DNA of 64,000 bases from Cydia pomonella. Its lineage: Eukaryota; Arthropoda; Insecta; Lepidoptera; Tortricidae. Made by a program: the position numbers and the translations under genes. The notes below the pieces were generated by a model. That model searched no databases, had not been told where the DNA came from, and saw nothing but the letters and a program-made list of their open reading frames with translations. The stretch lies in the NCBI RefSeq assembly GCF_033807575.1, contig NC_084725.1, positions 5,429,001-5,493,000 of the forward strand. Direction: 5' to 3'. Of this stretch, positions 1 to 9,800 are shown piece by piece (within the stretch, counting starts at the first letter, position 1; the number at the start of each line of letters is the position of its first letter).

Positions 1-3000
1 TTGTCTTTTCACTTGGTTTTTCTATTATCAAAGGCTTCTTGTCTTGTATATGAACTGTAGATGTAATAATATTATTAGAGTCGTGGGATGTGTTGCTTGG
101 CCGAGCGGAGAAAACTGGTCTAGGTGGTCTCCTATATTTACCCTCCTGGTTGTTCGTGTAGTATGGCACTTTGTGTGTAGTAGATGGTTTAGTGGTAGAT
201 ATAGTACTCATTTCTTCACCAGTATTTAACTCAAAGTTCTCTTCATATGACATATTAGTTGAATTTTCTAACATCTGGTTAATCTGCCAATGCGGTTGGT
301 GCAACTGATGATCTAAAGTTGTAATGGTATTAACCGTAAATGGTCTCGGATCCACATATGGATTACGATCATAGACCGGTTTAATCGTATTAGACGAAAA
401 CGAAGTCCTATTATTAGACCCAAATGGTTTTTCGGTTTGTGTTCCAGGATTAAAATCTACTAGATTCACGTTTTTATCTTTTGGTGTGTCTTGAGTCGGT
501 ATTACCTCATCCTGTAGTAGAGTTAGTTGTGTTGTTGATTTAGAAGTGTTCTCAACGTCACTCGACGTACTGACAATAGGCACCTTCATTGATTCCTGAC
601 TAACTTCTCCATCAATCTCACTGTTGTTATTATCAGTATCTTCTTGTCCATCATATATTTCTTCTGAGGTTTCGAATACTGGTTTAATTTGTTCCGTAGT
701 TGTGGTAGTAGTTGGCCTGGTGAATTTCACAGTTGTTGTTTCATCGCTGTTATCTCTGATGGGTATGTCATAAGCAGGTTGTTTTACAGCACCAAAGTTT
801 GATGGTATATAACTTGGTCCGTAGGGTTTTGAGGTGAAGGGTGGTTGGCTCGTAAACAATACTGTGTAATCATTAGGTTTACTGAAAGGTCTACCATGGT
901 GCGTTAAAGATGGTTTATCTTTTCCCCAAAATTCAGATGGTGGTTTACCCACACTTGAAATTTTTTGACCGAAATTAGGCAGGTCTTTATTGTAATCTGG
1001 GAGTAGGGGAATAATTTTTCTTGTAGTTGATTCTACTTTAATTTGTGTTATGCTGTTTAATGTATTTTCATTAAGAGGAATACTTGAATACCAACCATGC
1101 GAGTTAGTTGGAATATTTGGCATTAACTTCGGGGGTCTCTTTTGGTCATTTGATTTTATATCATCAACATATTCGGTCACTGGTTTGACACCATTGTAAT
1201 CATTGAATGGAGTCGTAAAGTCATTTGTCATAGGAAAATTGGCATGGCTATTTAAAGATGGAGCTTTTGATGGACTGGGAACATTATTTTGATTTGGTTT
1301 AACGGAGTTAGGACTGTTATAATAATCTTGATATTCATTTTTAATAGCTGGTTCGCTCTTAATCGGCGAGGTTGTGTTCCATCTATTATCTCCCATAGAC
1401 ACTTTGTTCAGTGCATCACTGTAATCATTAATCACTGCGCCAGCATGTTCATGTACTATCGGTGTGTTTTGATTGCTTTGTGAGGTGTATGTATCTAGAG
1501 ATGTAGCTTCGTCTTCAACTCTTATAGCAAAATTGGTTGAAATTGGTATATCTGTATTCAAATCACCATACTTAGATGCAGTGCCTATTGCTACTGGTAC
1601 GCTGGACCCGACTACTTGTCCAATGTCACCAACATTGCTAGCCACGTTGGTTGCAGTATTAAGTGTAACTGTGTATGTACCTTCCTTGTCATGCTCATTA
1701 TTAGCAATAGATTTATTGGCATAAGTGGGCGATGGATTAGTAGATACTGACCCATGGGTTTGTCCGGAACCACTAGCTGTATCTCTATGAGTTTCGCCAT
1801 GACCTTCATTTTGGGGCACGTGTAAAGAATTGCCATACGAAGATTCTGCTGGTGGGATATGTACAGTGTACACAGGAGTGGGTTTATTATTAGGTACTTG
1901 AGCCGCAAAGTATATTTCCGACGTAATCTTCGGAGGTAATTGATCTTTTTGAGGCGGTTTCGGTACTGGGTGCTGAATGTTTAGGAATACCTTCATGTCT
2001 TGCACTGGTTTTGTATGAATGATTGGTTTTTGAAGATATGGTTTATTTTTATCATTGTTACTGTCATGATTAAAGTGCATTTTTGGTGGTGGAGGTGGCA
2101 CGGCCAAATAATTTTCATATTCTTTATCGATGACTTCTTTTTTCTTATTCTTGCCTCCAACATGACTATAATGTTCAAAGTTTCCATTGTTTGGATGATA
2201 AATATTGGGATTGTAAGCAGTTATATGAGGGCCTACTTGCAAGAAAGTTTCTTGATTACTCGTTGGTGGAGGAATCTTATTGTAATCAAAAGTAGGTTTA
2301 GTTTCCTTCCATTTAATTTTTTGCTCAGGTTTAAACGTATGATTCTTATAAATCTGTGGTGGTTTATACGGTTCTAATGGTCTATGAGTGGGTTTGACGG
2401 CATATTGTTTATTACTGGTCGGTGCAACATTATGAACATTAGTCATTTGAGGAGCATCTATACTAAAGCTGCCAAAATACCCAGGTTCAGGATAAGGCAA
2501 GGGGTCATCAACATAATCACCAGTTTTATGTGGCTCTGAAGATCCAGCAAACACTAAAGCTGTAGAACTTCCGTGTGGAATTAGCACATTAGCAACTCTG
2601 GAAGGTTGAATGTCTACCAAAAATGGTTTACTCATTAAACCATTGTTATCGGGTAAGGGATAACTATCTTCAACGCGGACTTTAGTACTGATAATCTCTG
2701 AAGAACTTGGGCTATTGTCTGGTACTTCATCAGAATCTTGCGGTTTGTTTTCAGGACGACCTAATGACGGAATGTAATCTAAAATGCAGGGCGCCCATGA
2801 TTTCCTAGAACAGTAGTGCCAGGATTAACTTTTTCCGGTTTTATAGCATGATCATTGTTATGTGGCATAGATGGACGCGGCATATTTTTCAATGGAGGGT
2901 TCATGCTATGCGCGTTATTATTGTGGAAATTATACGGCGGCAGAGAAGGTCGAGTCGGACTCCTTATTGGTTTCTGCATCAGCTTGGGTAATTCTGGGGG

Positions 3001-4182
3001 TCTCAAATCAAAGGAATCGTCAACTTTAGTCGAAATAACAGCCTGGTCATTGGTAGGAGGTGGCTCAAAGGTAGAAGGTTTTTCGTGCACCAAGTATTGT
3101 TCGTCAGCAGCCGCAAAACTATCTAATGGCGGCGGGTTTACTGGGTTCTGTAGTTTGATTCCACTAGCTGCGAGTGTCAAAGGACCTCCCACTGCAGGCC
3201 TCCCAACAATGACATCTGAATTTGCAGTAATGATTTCTCCGGGGCTTATAGGTATTCCTCCATTCACCAAAGGACTTTCATGAATCATTTTCGGTGGTGC
3301 AATTCTAGCTTTAGGTTGTTTATGTTCCGTCACCCATGCCAAGTTCTGGTGTAAAGTGGCATTAGTAAAACCAATTTGTGACTCAGACGTTTCTAACTCA
3401 TCTACAGGTATGTAAATAGGAAAATTACTTTTCGAATCCACGTCAGTATCAATACGCTTGTTGACGCTGTAAGCCGTTAGTTTCGATGCAGGTTTGCTTG
3501 TTGTTGTAGTAGTTCTATTCTCTTGCCTTTTTATAAATCCACCGGTCATTTTCTCCAGGACAGGTGCTAGTTGCGATAAACCTTTAATCCCTAGTGAACC
3601 TAGTTTTAATAAATCAGCAACAACAAATGTGTTCTTATTGGGTTTCTGTGTTTTATCAGGCTTCTGCTTATCAGGGCTTTTGGTTACAGGAGCTTTGGTT
3701 GGTTTAGGTAGAGAAGGAGCTTGTTCGTTCGTGAGCAGTTCACTTTCTTCAACCGAATTTGAATCTTTCTCATCCGAATAATCATTAATGACTTCCGTGT
3801 ACTTTTCAACTACCTTATCAGTGGGTGCTAGAGACCCACTATCGTATTCATAGGGATTGTATTTTGTTTTCTTATCAAGTGTCTCCTTATTGGTAGGTCT
3901 AAGGTCTAGCTTAGCTGCATCATACTTAGAAGTTTTCATCGCGTACTTAGTAGGAGCCGAAGCATCATGGGCGTTGGCATACTTTGTCTTCAAGGTTTCT
4001 GTTTTTGTATGGCTGCAAGAGCAAGAACTCGTACATGGCGTGTGACTAACTTCAGATGGCTGAATAAGGTCGAAACTATTGCTGTTATCATTGTCGATCC
4101 TTTTCTCAATTTTGACAAAATTGCTTTGAAATATTTTACTCGGCGACGATGGCTTAACTGTTTTCACTTCCATGTACTTCGT
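1..4182 (-). CDS. Gene 1, giant exon 4 (3' part off the window): secreted Pro/Thr/Asn-rich protein
   Basis: This is the largest exon of a minus-strand gene. It opens after a good 3' splice site (tttccag at 4183-4189) and starts in phase 0 with Thr-Lys-Tyr-Met-Glu-Val. The frame runs 467 codons from 4182 to 2782. There a TAG (2781-2779) interrupts it, but the -1 frame then stays open for 927 codons to base 1, with the same composition. The open part is rich in Pro, Asn, Thr, Lys and Tyr, with a Ser/Cys cluster (TSSCSCSH), a dibasic KRQ next to a Thr run at about 3490-3530, and many PP and KP pairs. No transmembrane segment, catalytic motif or named domain is visible. It joins exon 3 in phase 0 (donor 4439). 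Function unknown; an extracellular or cuticular matrix role is inferred from the signal peptide and composition. The 3' end lies beyond the window. Confidence 0.85.
2779..2785 (-). other. Apparent single-base frameshift inside gene 1 exon 4
   Basis: In the first frame the codons read GCA TTT TAG, a stop at 2781-2779. One extra T in the T4 run (A4 on the plus strand, 2781-2784) would give GCA TTT TTA GAT and carry the protein straight into the 927-codon open frame. Composition is the same on both sides. The usual explanation is a homopolymer indel in the assembly; a real null allele is possible. A cryptic intron ending at this TAG cannot be excluded, but the upstream sequence still reads as protein and has no pyrimidine tract. 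The site does not match a classical X-XXY-YYZ slippery heptamer. Confidence 0.7.
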
Positions 4183-4439
4183 CTGGAAAATTCAAAATAA
4201 TGTTATTATTTTATATTATATTCACCTCTTCATGAGGTGATTATTTTTAACATATGTTTAGGATCATCATTCGGTTAAAATGCCAAGACATTTATTATTA
4301 ATTTGGATAATGGAACACCAATTTGTTTGTTTTAGTACAATAAAGGGTCTACTAAGGTCTTAATGGGAGGTTATTTGGTAACCTTGGTAACCAGGAATAT
4401 CGCAACCCAGGGCAAAACAAGGGTTCGAAAAATCCTTAC
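4183..4439 (-). other. Gene 1 intron 3 (257 bp)
   Basis: The donor GTAAGG follows AAC at 4440. The acceptor tttccag ends at 4183. Both flanking exons are in phase 0, so the intron neither adds nor removes a partial codon. Confidence 0.75.
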
Positions 4440-4763
4440 GTTTGTGGGTTTAATATCTGCAAATATATTTGTAGCAAATATGGGCAGATTCGTCAATGAC
4501 TCAGTTGTAATCACTGAGACGATAGTCTCAAACGTAGATACATCACTCCTTTTGTTTTGGACTACAGTTGTCAAATAAGTGTATGTAGTCATACAAGTCT
4601 TGATAATGTAATTGTGCTGCATAAGTTGATGTAATGGGAACAGAGCACTCATTTGCTGGCGGCTGAAAACGGTTGCAACCGCCGATGATAGTAATGATTT
4701 AGTTGATGATGCGTGATGAAATGGTAGTTGGTATGAAGATACTTGCATCAGCTTTATTTTCCG
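4440..4763 (-). CDS. Gene 1 exon 3, carries the Thr/Tyr module
   Basis: A 324-bp exon (108 codons, phase 0 at both ends) lies between acceptor tttcctcag and donor GTAAGG. Counted from the ATG at 5548 it encodes residues about 82-189. The key feature is MTTYTYLTTVV (about residues 139-149), followed by a Ser/Thr/Val strand with STFETIVSVITTES. The same pattern recurs about six times in the neighbouring gene 2, which is the main evidence that the two genes are paralogues. The first half of the exon is hydrophilic with short Ser and Gln clusters. Frame continuity, splice-site quality and the shared motif make the exon call strong; the molecular role of the module is unknown. Confidence 0.8.
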
Positions 4764-4958
4764 CTGAGGAAATAAATAATAGAACATACATTACAAATCA
4801 AAGAAATAAATCCAAATTCATTCCTCCACATAAGAAGACTTATTACGAAAATTGAATTATAGTTAGTCTAAAAATTTCCGTGACACAAGTATTAAACTAG
4901 AGGAATAAACTTGATTTAAATCTTAACCATACAGATTCAAGTAAACTAAAAAATATAC
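4764..4958 (-). other. Gene 1 intron 2 (195 bp)
   Basis: The donor GTATAT follows CAG at 4959. The acceptor tttcctcag ends at 4764. The intron is AT-rich and phase 0 on both sides. Confidence 0.7.
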
Positions 4959-5197
4959 CTGATCTTGTTTGCCATCGTTTTTGTCTTTGACCAAAACTTC
5001 GACTCCATTTGATAAGATTTTTGTAGCTAAATTCTTAAATCTTCTTTCGTCCTCTGAATTCCCGTGGTCCACCAAGTCCATATCTCTGCCTGGTCGCCAT
5101 GGTGAATTATCATACACTATTCCATTTGTATTGAAAGCTGAAATGTTTATATTGAATGTAAGTAATAGGAATAAATAAAAAAACAGTCTATATTTGA
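4959..5197 (-). CDS. Gene 1 exon 2: signal peptide and mature N-terminus
   Basis: A 239-bp exon beginning TC AAA TAT after acceptor tgttttatag, in phase 1. Joined to the ATG-G that ends exon 1 it encodes M-V-K-Y-R, then a hydrophobic core (LFFYLFLLLTF) and a likely cleavage site after NINISA. The mature N-terminus would start FNTNG and continue with an acidic segment (DLVDHGNSEDE). No ATG precedes this frame within the exon itself, so the start must come from exon 1. A second acceptor-like site (catttcag, ending just before base 5139) has the same phase but would remove the signal peptide; I prefer the upstream site because it yields a textbook secretion signal. The donor is CAG|GTATAT. Confidence 0.7.
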
Positions 5198-5544
5198 CTA
5201 TAAAACACAATGTAGAATTTAACTATATTTTACATTAGATTAAATATTATATTTCATTTTTTAACAACTTACTGGCTTATTCTAAACCATAATAACTTTT
5301 ACATTATTTGTTTTAGATTCTTAAAAAATACTTTACAGAATAATTGTGACGTTTTTAATCAAAAGGTACCACTTCGTCGTTTACCATAAGGACGAAATTT
5401 GCATGTATCCTTATACGAATAACCTGTTGTGACAGGTTAAGGTTTTCCTTAAGCGACAATGTGGTACCTTTTGCATGAACACTACACAATTTTATATTAA
5501 ATAAAAGATAAGTTAGAGAAAATACTAAAGCAAATACTACTTAC
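5198..5544 (-). other. Gene 1 intron 1, containing a MITE
   Basis: The donor GTAAGT begins at 5544 and the acceptor ends at 5198 (347 bp). About one third of the intron is a palindromic MITE at 5359-5475. Confidence 0.6.
5359..5475. repeat. Hairpin MITE in gene 1 intron 1
   Basis: The ends carry CAAAAGGTACCAC in inverted orientation. The arms (CTTCGTCG and CGACAATG sides) remain partly complementary, and an internal AACCTGTTGTGACAGGTT forms a second small palindrome. No coding capacity. Confidence 0.7.
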
Positions 5545-5572
5545 CCATTACACTACTATCTACAAACTGCAT
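5545..5572 (-). CDS. Gene 1 exon 1: start codon(s) at the exon end
   Basis: A consensus donor (ATGG|GTAAGT) leaves one base after an ATG at 5548-5546, in phase 1, exactly what exon 2 needs. A second in-frame ATG lies at 5572-5570 and would add MQFVDSSV before it; either version yields a good signal peptide after splicing. The upstream frame is closed by TAA near 5650, and no separate secretory exon is evident. Upstream sequence to about 5700 is presumed 5' UTR and promoter; no TATA box or initiator is convincing. The alternative is that this is a chance donor and the true first exon lies elsewhere. Confidence 0.5.
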
Positions 5573-5964
5573 CCAATTTCTATTTACAAAACCCAGCCCA
5601 ACTCGTGTCTGTAACTTGGTGCTACACTTAAGTGCAGAATAAGGTTAGGATATACATACAGCACTACATCTAAGTCAAGTCAGTGCGACCAAACTTTGAA
5701 TTGAAGCTTCTGTGAAGTGTTATTAGCACTAAAATCTGTACGTACATTAACTTTTTTGTCGTTTCATTTTAGTTATTATTAGTTCTTAAATTTGTTTCAA
5801 CAACAATGTTATTTATTAGATTATAGCTAAAATTTTCAAGTGTTTTTGAAGAATATAGTTAGAATTTTAATCAATTTGTTGTTTTTCCATTCTTCAATAA
5901 CATTTGAATTTGTTATTTTATTATTATGACTAGATCTACAATCGAGATTACCATTAAAACTCAC

Positions 5965-6078
5965 CTCGGAGGTAGTTGGAGGTACGGATGTGGATTTGGG
6001 ATCTCCCAGATGTGGGGTATCTTCGGGATTCTTCGGGTTCCGGTGTTCGTCATTGTCGTCATCGTTGTCAGCAGTCAT
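5965..6078 (-). CDS. Candidate extra first exon between genes 1 and 2
   Basis: An ATG at 6078 (context gacaaATGA, in-frame TGA just upstream) opens 38 codons of Asp/Asn/Pro/Thr-rich sequence (MTADNDDDNDEHRNPK) and ends at a consensus donor, GAG|GTGAGT, in phase 0. The phase does not fit gene 1 exon 2 but does fit exon 3, so it could be an alternative signal-less start, a separate small gene or a chance ORF. It lacks a signal peptide. Low confidence. Confidence 0.25.
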
Positions 6079-6503
6079 TTGTCAATGTCACCCGTCAGTG
6101 TTTCTTCTGTCTCGTGGATTATGTCACTCATTCCGACATTCGTTTTTTTTTGTCCCGATCATTTAGTGTTGGGAAAGACTCGAGTACTCTTAAGTTGTCG
6201 CTTAAGAGACGATTCAGTTTTTTAGACAGTTTTAATTTGTACCCTCTGTAGTGAAACATTTGTGACATATGTTCTGGAGACCTCAAAATTTTACAACGAT
6301 TTTAAGGGCGTGCAGGTACAATCCAATCAATTTACATACTTATATTTAAATAAATAAATTAAGGTCTTTAATTTTAGAATGATAAACCTAGAGTATTTGC
6401 CAACACTAGTGTTACGATCATTATTTTAGGTACAAAACTAAATATGTAATTATGAAATTGTTGGATAGGTATCAAAATGAAATCAATAATAATATTTAAA
6501 GTA

Positions 6504-6677
6504 TTTATTTTTATTTGTCCTATTTGCAATGTACAATTGAAAACAAGAAGAGTATTATGAAATTAATTATGATAAATCATAATCTAGTTAAGACTTAATC
6601 TTAGGCAGTGATAGATATTTTGTTACCTAAACAATTTTGTAACCATCACATAAACCTGGTAACATTATAGATTTATT
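6504..6677 (-). terminator. Poly(A) signal candidates for gene 2
   Basis: On the minus strand AATAAA occurs at 6677-6672 (about 165 nt past the stop) and again, overlapping, at 6515-6510 and 6509-6504. Either would give a 3' UTR of about 180-350 nt and end gene 2 well before gene 1's presumed promoter. Confidence 0.5.
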
Positions 6678-6840
6678 TGGCAATCTTATAGAAGAGTTAA
6701 TTAACTAGTAAAGTACAAAAGAGTATTTTGTTCTTACACACTATCGTTAAAACTATAAGGCACTATTCATAGTTAAACTTACTATGATACAATGTAAATA
6801 AATAACCATTATTATATATACCTAATCATTTGTTTGGGCT

Positions 6841-9800
6841 TCACGAGACGTCGTCAACTGAACTTAAATTTAAATCTCTAATGGCGGTTGCTGTTGCTAA
6901 CTTCACGACATATGTTGGTGATGCGTCATATCTTATGTGTTCACTCAATGACCCAACTATACTCTCAAGACTCTGCGTCGCAATTTGGCTTTTGAACGTA
7001 GAGTCATCTAAATATTTCTCAGTGCCAGAAACAATTGAGTTCTCTAAAGCGCTGTCACTCTGGGAACTGACCAATTGACCAACTGTAGGTAATATTGAAG
7101 GAAGTACTTCGATGTCTTCGTAATAAACTGCCTCTCGCTTCCTAACTGTTTGTGTGTCGTCTACAACAACGGTGGATAGGACGGTACTGAATTCACCAGG
7201 ATACCTACCTGATACGTACATGGTGACTACACTAGTAAGTTTAGGGGGAGCGGGTTTAGGGGCTCTTGGCTTATTCCTAGCACGCGCCGGAGGTGGCGGA
7301 GGTGGGGCATCTTCCTCAATGTCTTGGACTTCGTCATCAAAGTCTTCGTTGCTGTTTAAGTCCTGTAATATATTTGGTTTGGGACTGTTGCTATAAATGT
7401 CATTGTTCAAGTTGTTATTTTGTAGTAAATTCAAATCAGGCTGTCCGAGACCTAACAAGGGATTAGGTGTTTGAAGAAGTGGGTTTGCTATAGCCTGTTG
7501 CTGCTGTTGTTGCTGTTGCAATAATAGAGGTAAGAGCAAAGAATTAAACTGTGGTGGAGGAACTAAAGCTGTAGGTGTGGAAACAATAGTGTCAGTGACA
7601 TATTCAGTTGCAGTAATAACATTAGTTGTTGGATCAACGATAGTTGTCAAAATGGCTTTTCCCTTAAAAGTGATTGGCAGAACGGTTTCCCTAGCATCTG
7701 TTACTGTTGTAACGTAAGTTGTAGTCCGAGTTTTGTACTCAGTTACTGGAGTTTGTACTACCGGCTGCTGTGGTAACAAGCCCTGCCCTTGAAGAGCTAA
7801 GAGAGGGTTGATCCCTGGCTGCTGGTTACCAAGTAGCAGTTGTGATAGCAGCAAGTTAGCTAACGGTACGTTGGCGTTTATTTCAGGAGCGATTGTTTGT
7901 GTTACTGGCTCTACATTATATACAGTACTGGGCAGAACGTGCGAGTAAGATGTTTTACGACCTCTAATAGTAGTAGGTGTGAAAATGACAGTTGTGGTTG
8001 GTGTCTCATGCAAATAGAATTTAATGAGTTCAGTGGCACCATTTTCTGCTAACTTAGTCGATTCAGAAGCAAGTACCAGTTGCTGGTTGCCTAAGGGACC
8101 TAAAGTGGTTGCAACTTGATTTTTTAGTAAGACTTCTATGCTAGGTTTAGCTGTCAAAACGTTTTTGTACTCAGTTATTTTTCCATTAACTACTGGTATA
8201 GTGACTTCTGTTGGGATTTGATGTGTGATAGTTATTTTTCCGTTGTCTACGATACTCTTGTAGTTTTGCCTTTCACCGCTGAAATTCTCGAAAGAGTTTC
8301 TTTGTCTGCTCGAGGCTCTGTTAGTTGTCGTGCGTGTGCGAGACCTGCTCGTGCTGCTGCGAGACGGACTTCTAGATCTTTCCGACTGTGAACGACTATT
8401 TAATAGTTTAGGAGCTTTAGGTCTTGACGATAAAGTTGTTGTTCGTGAAGATGATCTTGATTTGCTACTTCTTCTATAAGCTGGTGCAGATGTAGTAGTT
8501 GTTCGACTTTCTCCCCTGACAATAAAAGGCTGCCTCTGTGAAGATTTTTGAGGAGCAGAAGTAGTAGTTCTACTACCGGATGACAGTCTAGAATTAAATC
8601 TGTTACCAGGTCTAGCTTTTTGAGTTACAGGTGCCGGTGGTTCCGTTTCAGGTTCTGGCTCGGGAGCTTTAGTAGCAGCAGACTTGAGACCAGGTCTTCT
8701 GAAATTTGTGTATTTCCTATTACCGTAATCAACTTGACGTTTTACTCGTCGTCGCGAGAACGGTCTGATGCTGACAACATTCCTCTTTGGTGCGGGTGTT
8801 GAAGGTGTTGCTACTTGTTGTTCTTTTCTGTTTGATGATTCGTAGTCATTGTCTTCTTCGAATTCTTCTCCTTCCAATAATTCCTCGCTCTCTTCAACTT
8901 CTTGCTCGTTTTCTTTAATTTCTTCTTCTGGCTCAGGTTCGGGCTGTTTAAATAGATTCCGTCTAGGGAAAAGGGAGTTTTGTGGTCGTTGTCTGCGCAG
9001 TGACAATAGTGGATTAGTAGTTGAACGAGTGGTAGGTTTTCTAGTCGTGGTGGTTAAGCGTCCTCTGCTAGTAACTGCCGTTCGTCTAGTTGAAGGAGTG
9101 GTAACTCTTGGAGTCACAGCTGTACCTGGTTGTCTAGCTACGAGTGGTCGTCTAAATCTAAGAAGAGGGTTAGATGTAGTCCTGATTGGTGCTTCAGTAA
9201 CTTCATTCAAAGCCTCAGTGGCAGTCTCTTCCTGTTGAGTTCCAGATGTTTCCGACTCGTTTTGCTCTGGTGGTGGTAATGATATGGACGCAGAATTCCT
9301 GTTACCCCTGAGTCTCGACGAAGCAGTAGGTCTTATTCTTGGAATCGCTGACCTACTAGCGAAGTCTAAGCTGTTTGCTCTGATAGAGCTTGACCTGAAG
9401 CCAGTTCGTCTCGATGTAGGCTGAATAGACGCTCTACCACCGAATCCACCTGACCGTGATGCAGATGGTACATTTGCTGAAGGGTTTGAGATGCTGCTGC
9501 GTCCGGTGAATCTCTTTCCGGCGCTAGAAGATCCTCCAAATGAAGATGCTTTTCTGTTTCCGCCAAATCCAGATGGCCTTACAGACTTTAACGTTGGTGT
9601 TGCAGTTATAGTTGGTGTAAAGTCAGCCCGAGTAATTGTTGTTGCACTACCGAGTGAGGGCACTCTTGCTTTGGGACTGAAAGTAGGTCTATTTCTAGAT
9701 GCAAATGGAATTATAACAGGAGTAAATGAAGGTTTCTTTGTAGTGAATGTCAAACGAGACTTCTTTCTGGACGATCCGTCATCTTCTTCCTCTACTTCTT

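Noticed and set aside
2779..2800. Programmed ribosomal frameshift in gene 1
   Set aside because: GCA TTT TAG is not a canonical slippery heptamer and I see no obvious downstream structure; an indel is simpler.
2855..4200. Several plus-strand ORFs of 60-140 codons
   Set aside because: Shadows of gene 1 exon 4; no splice signals or plausible protein composition.
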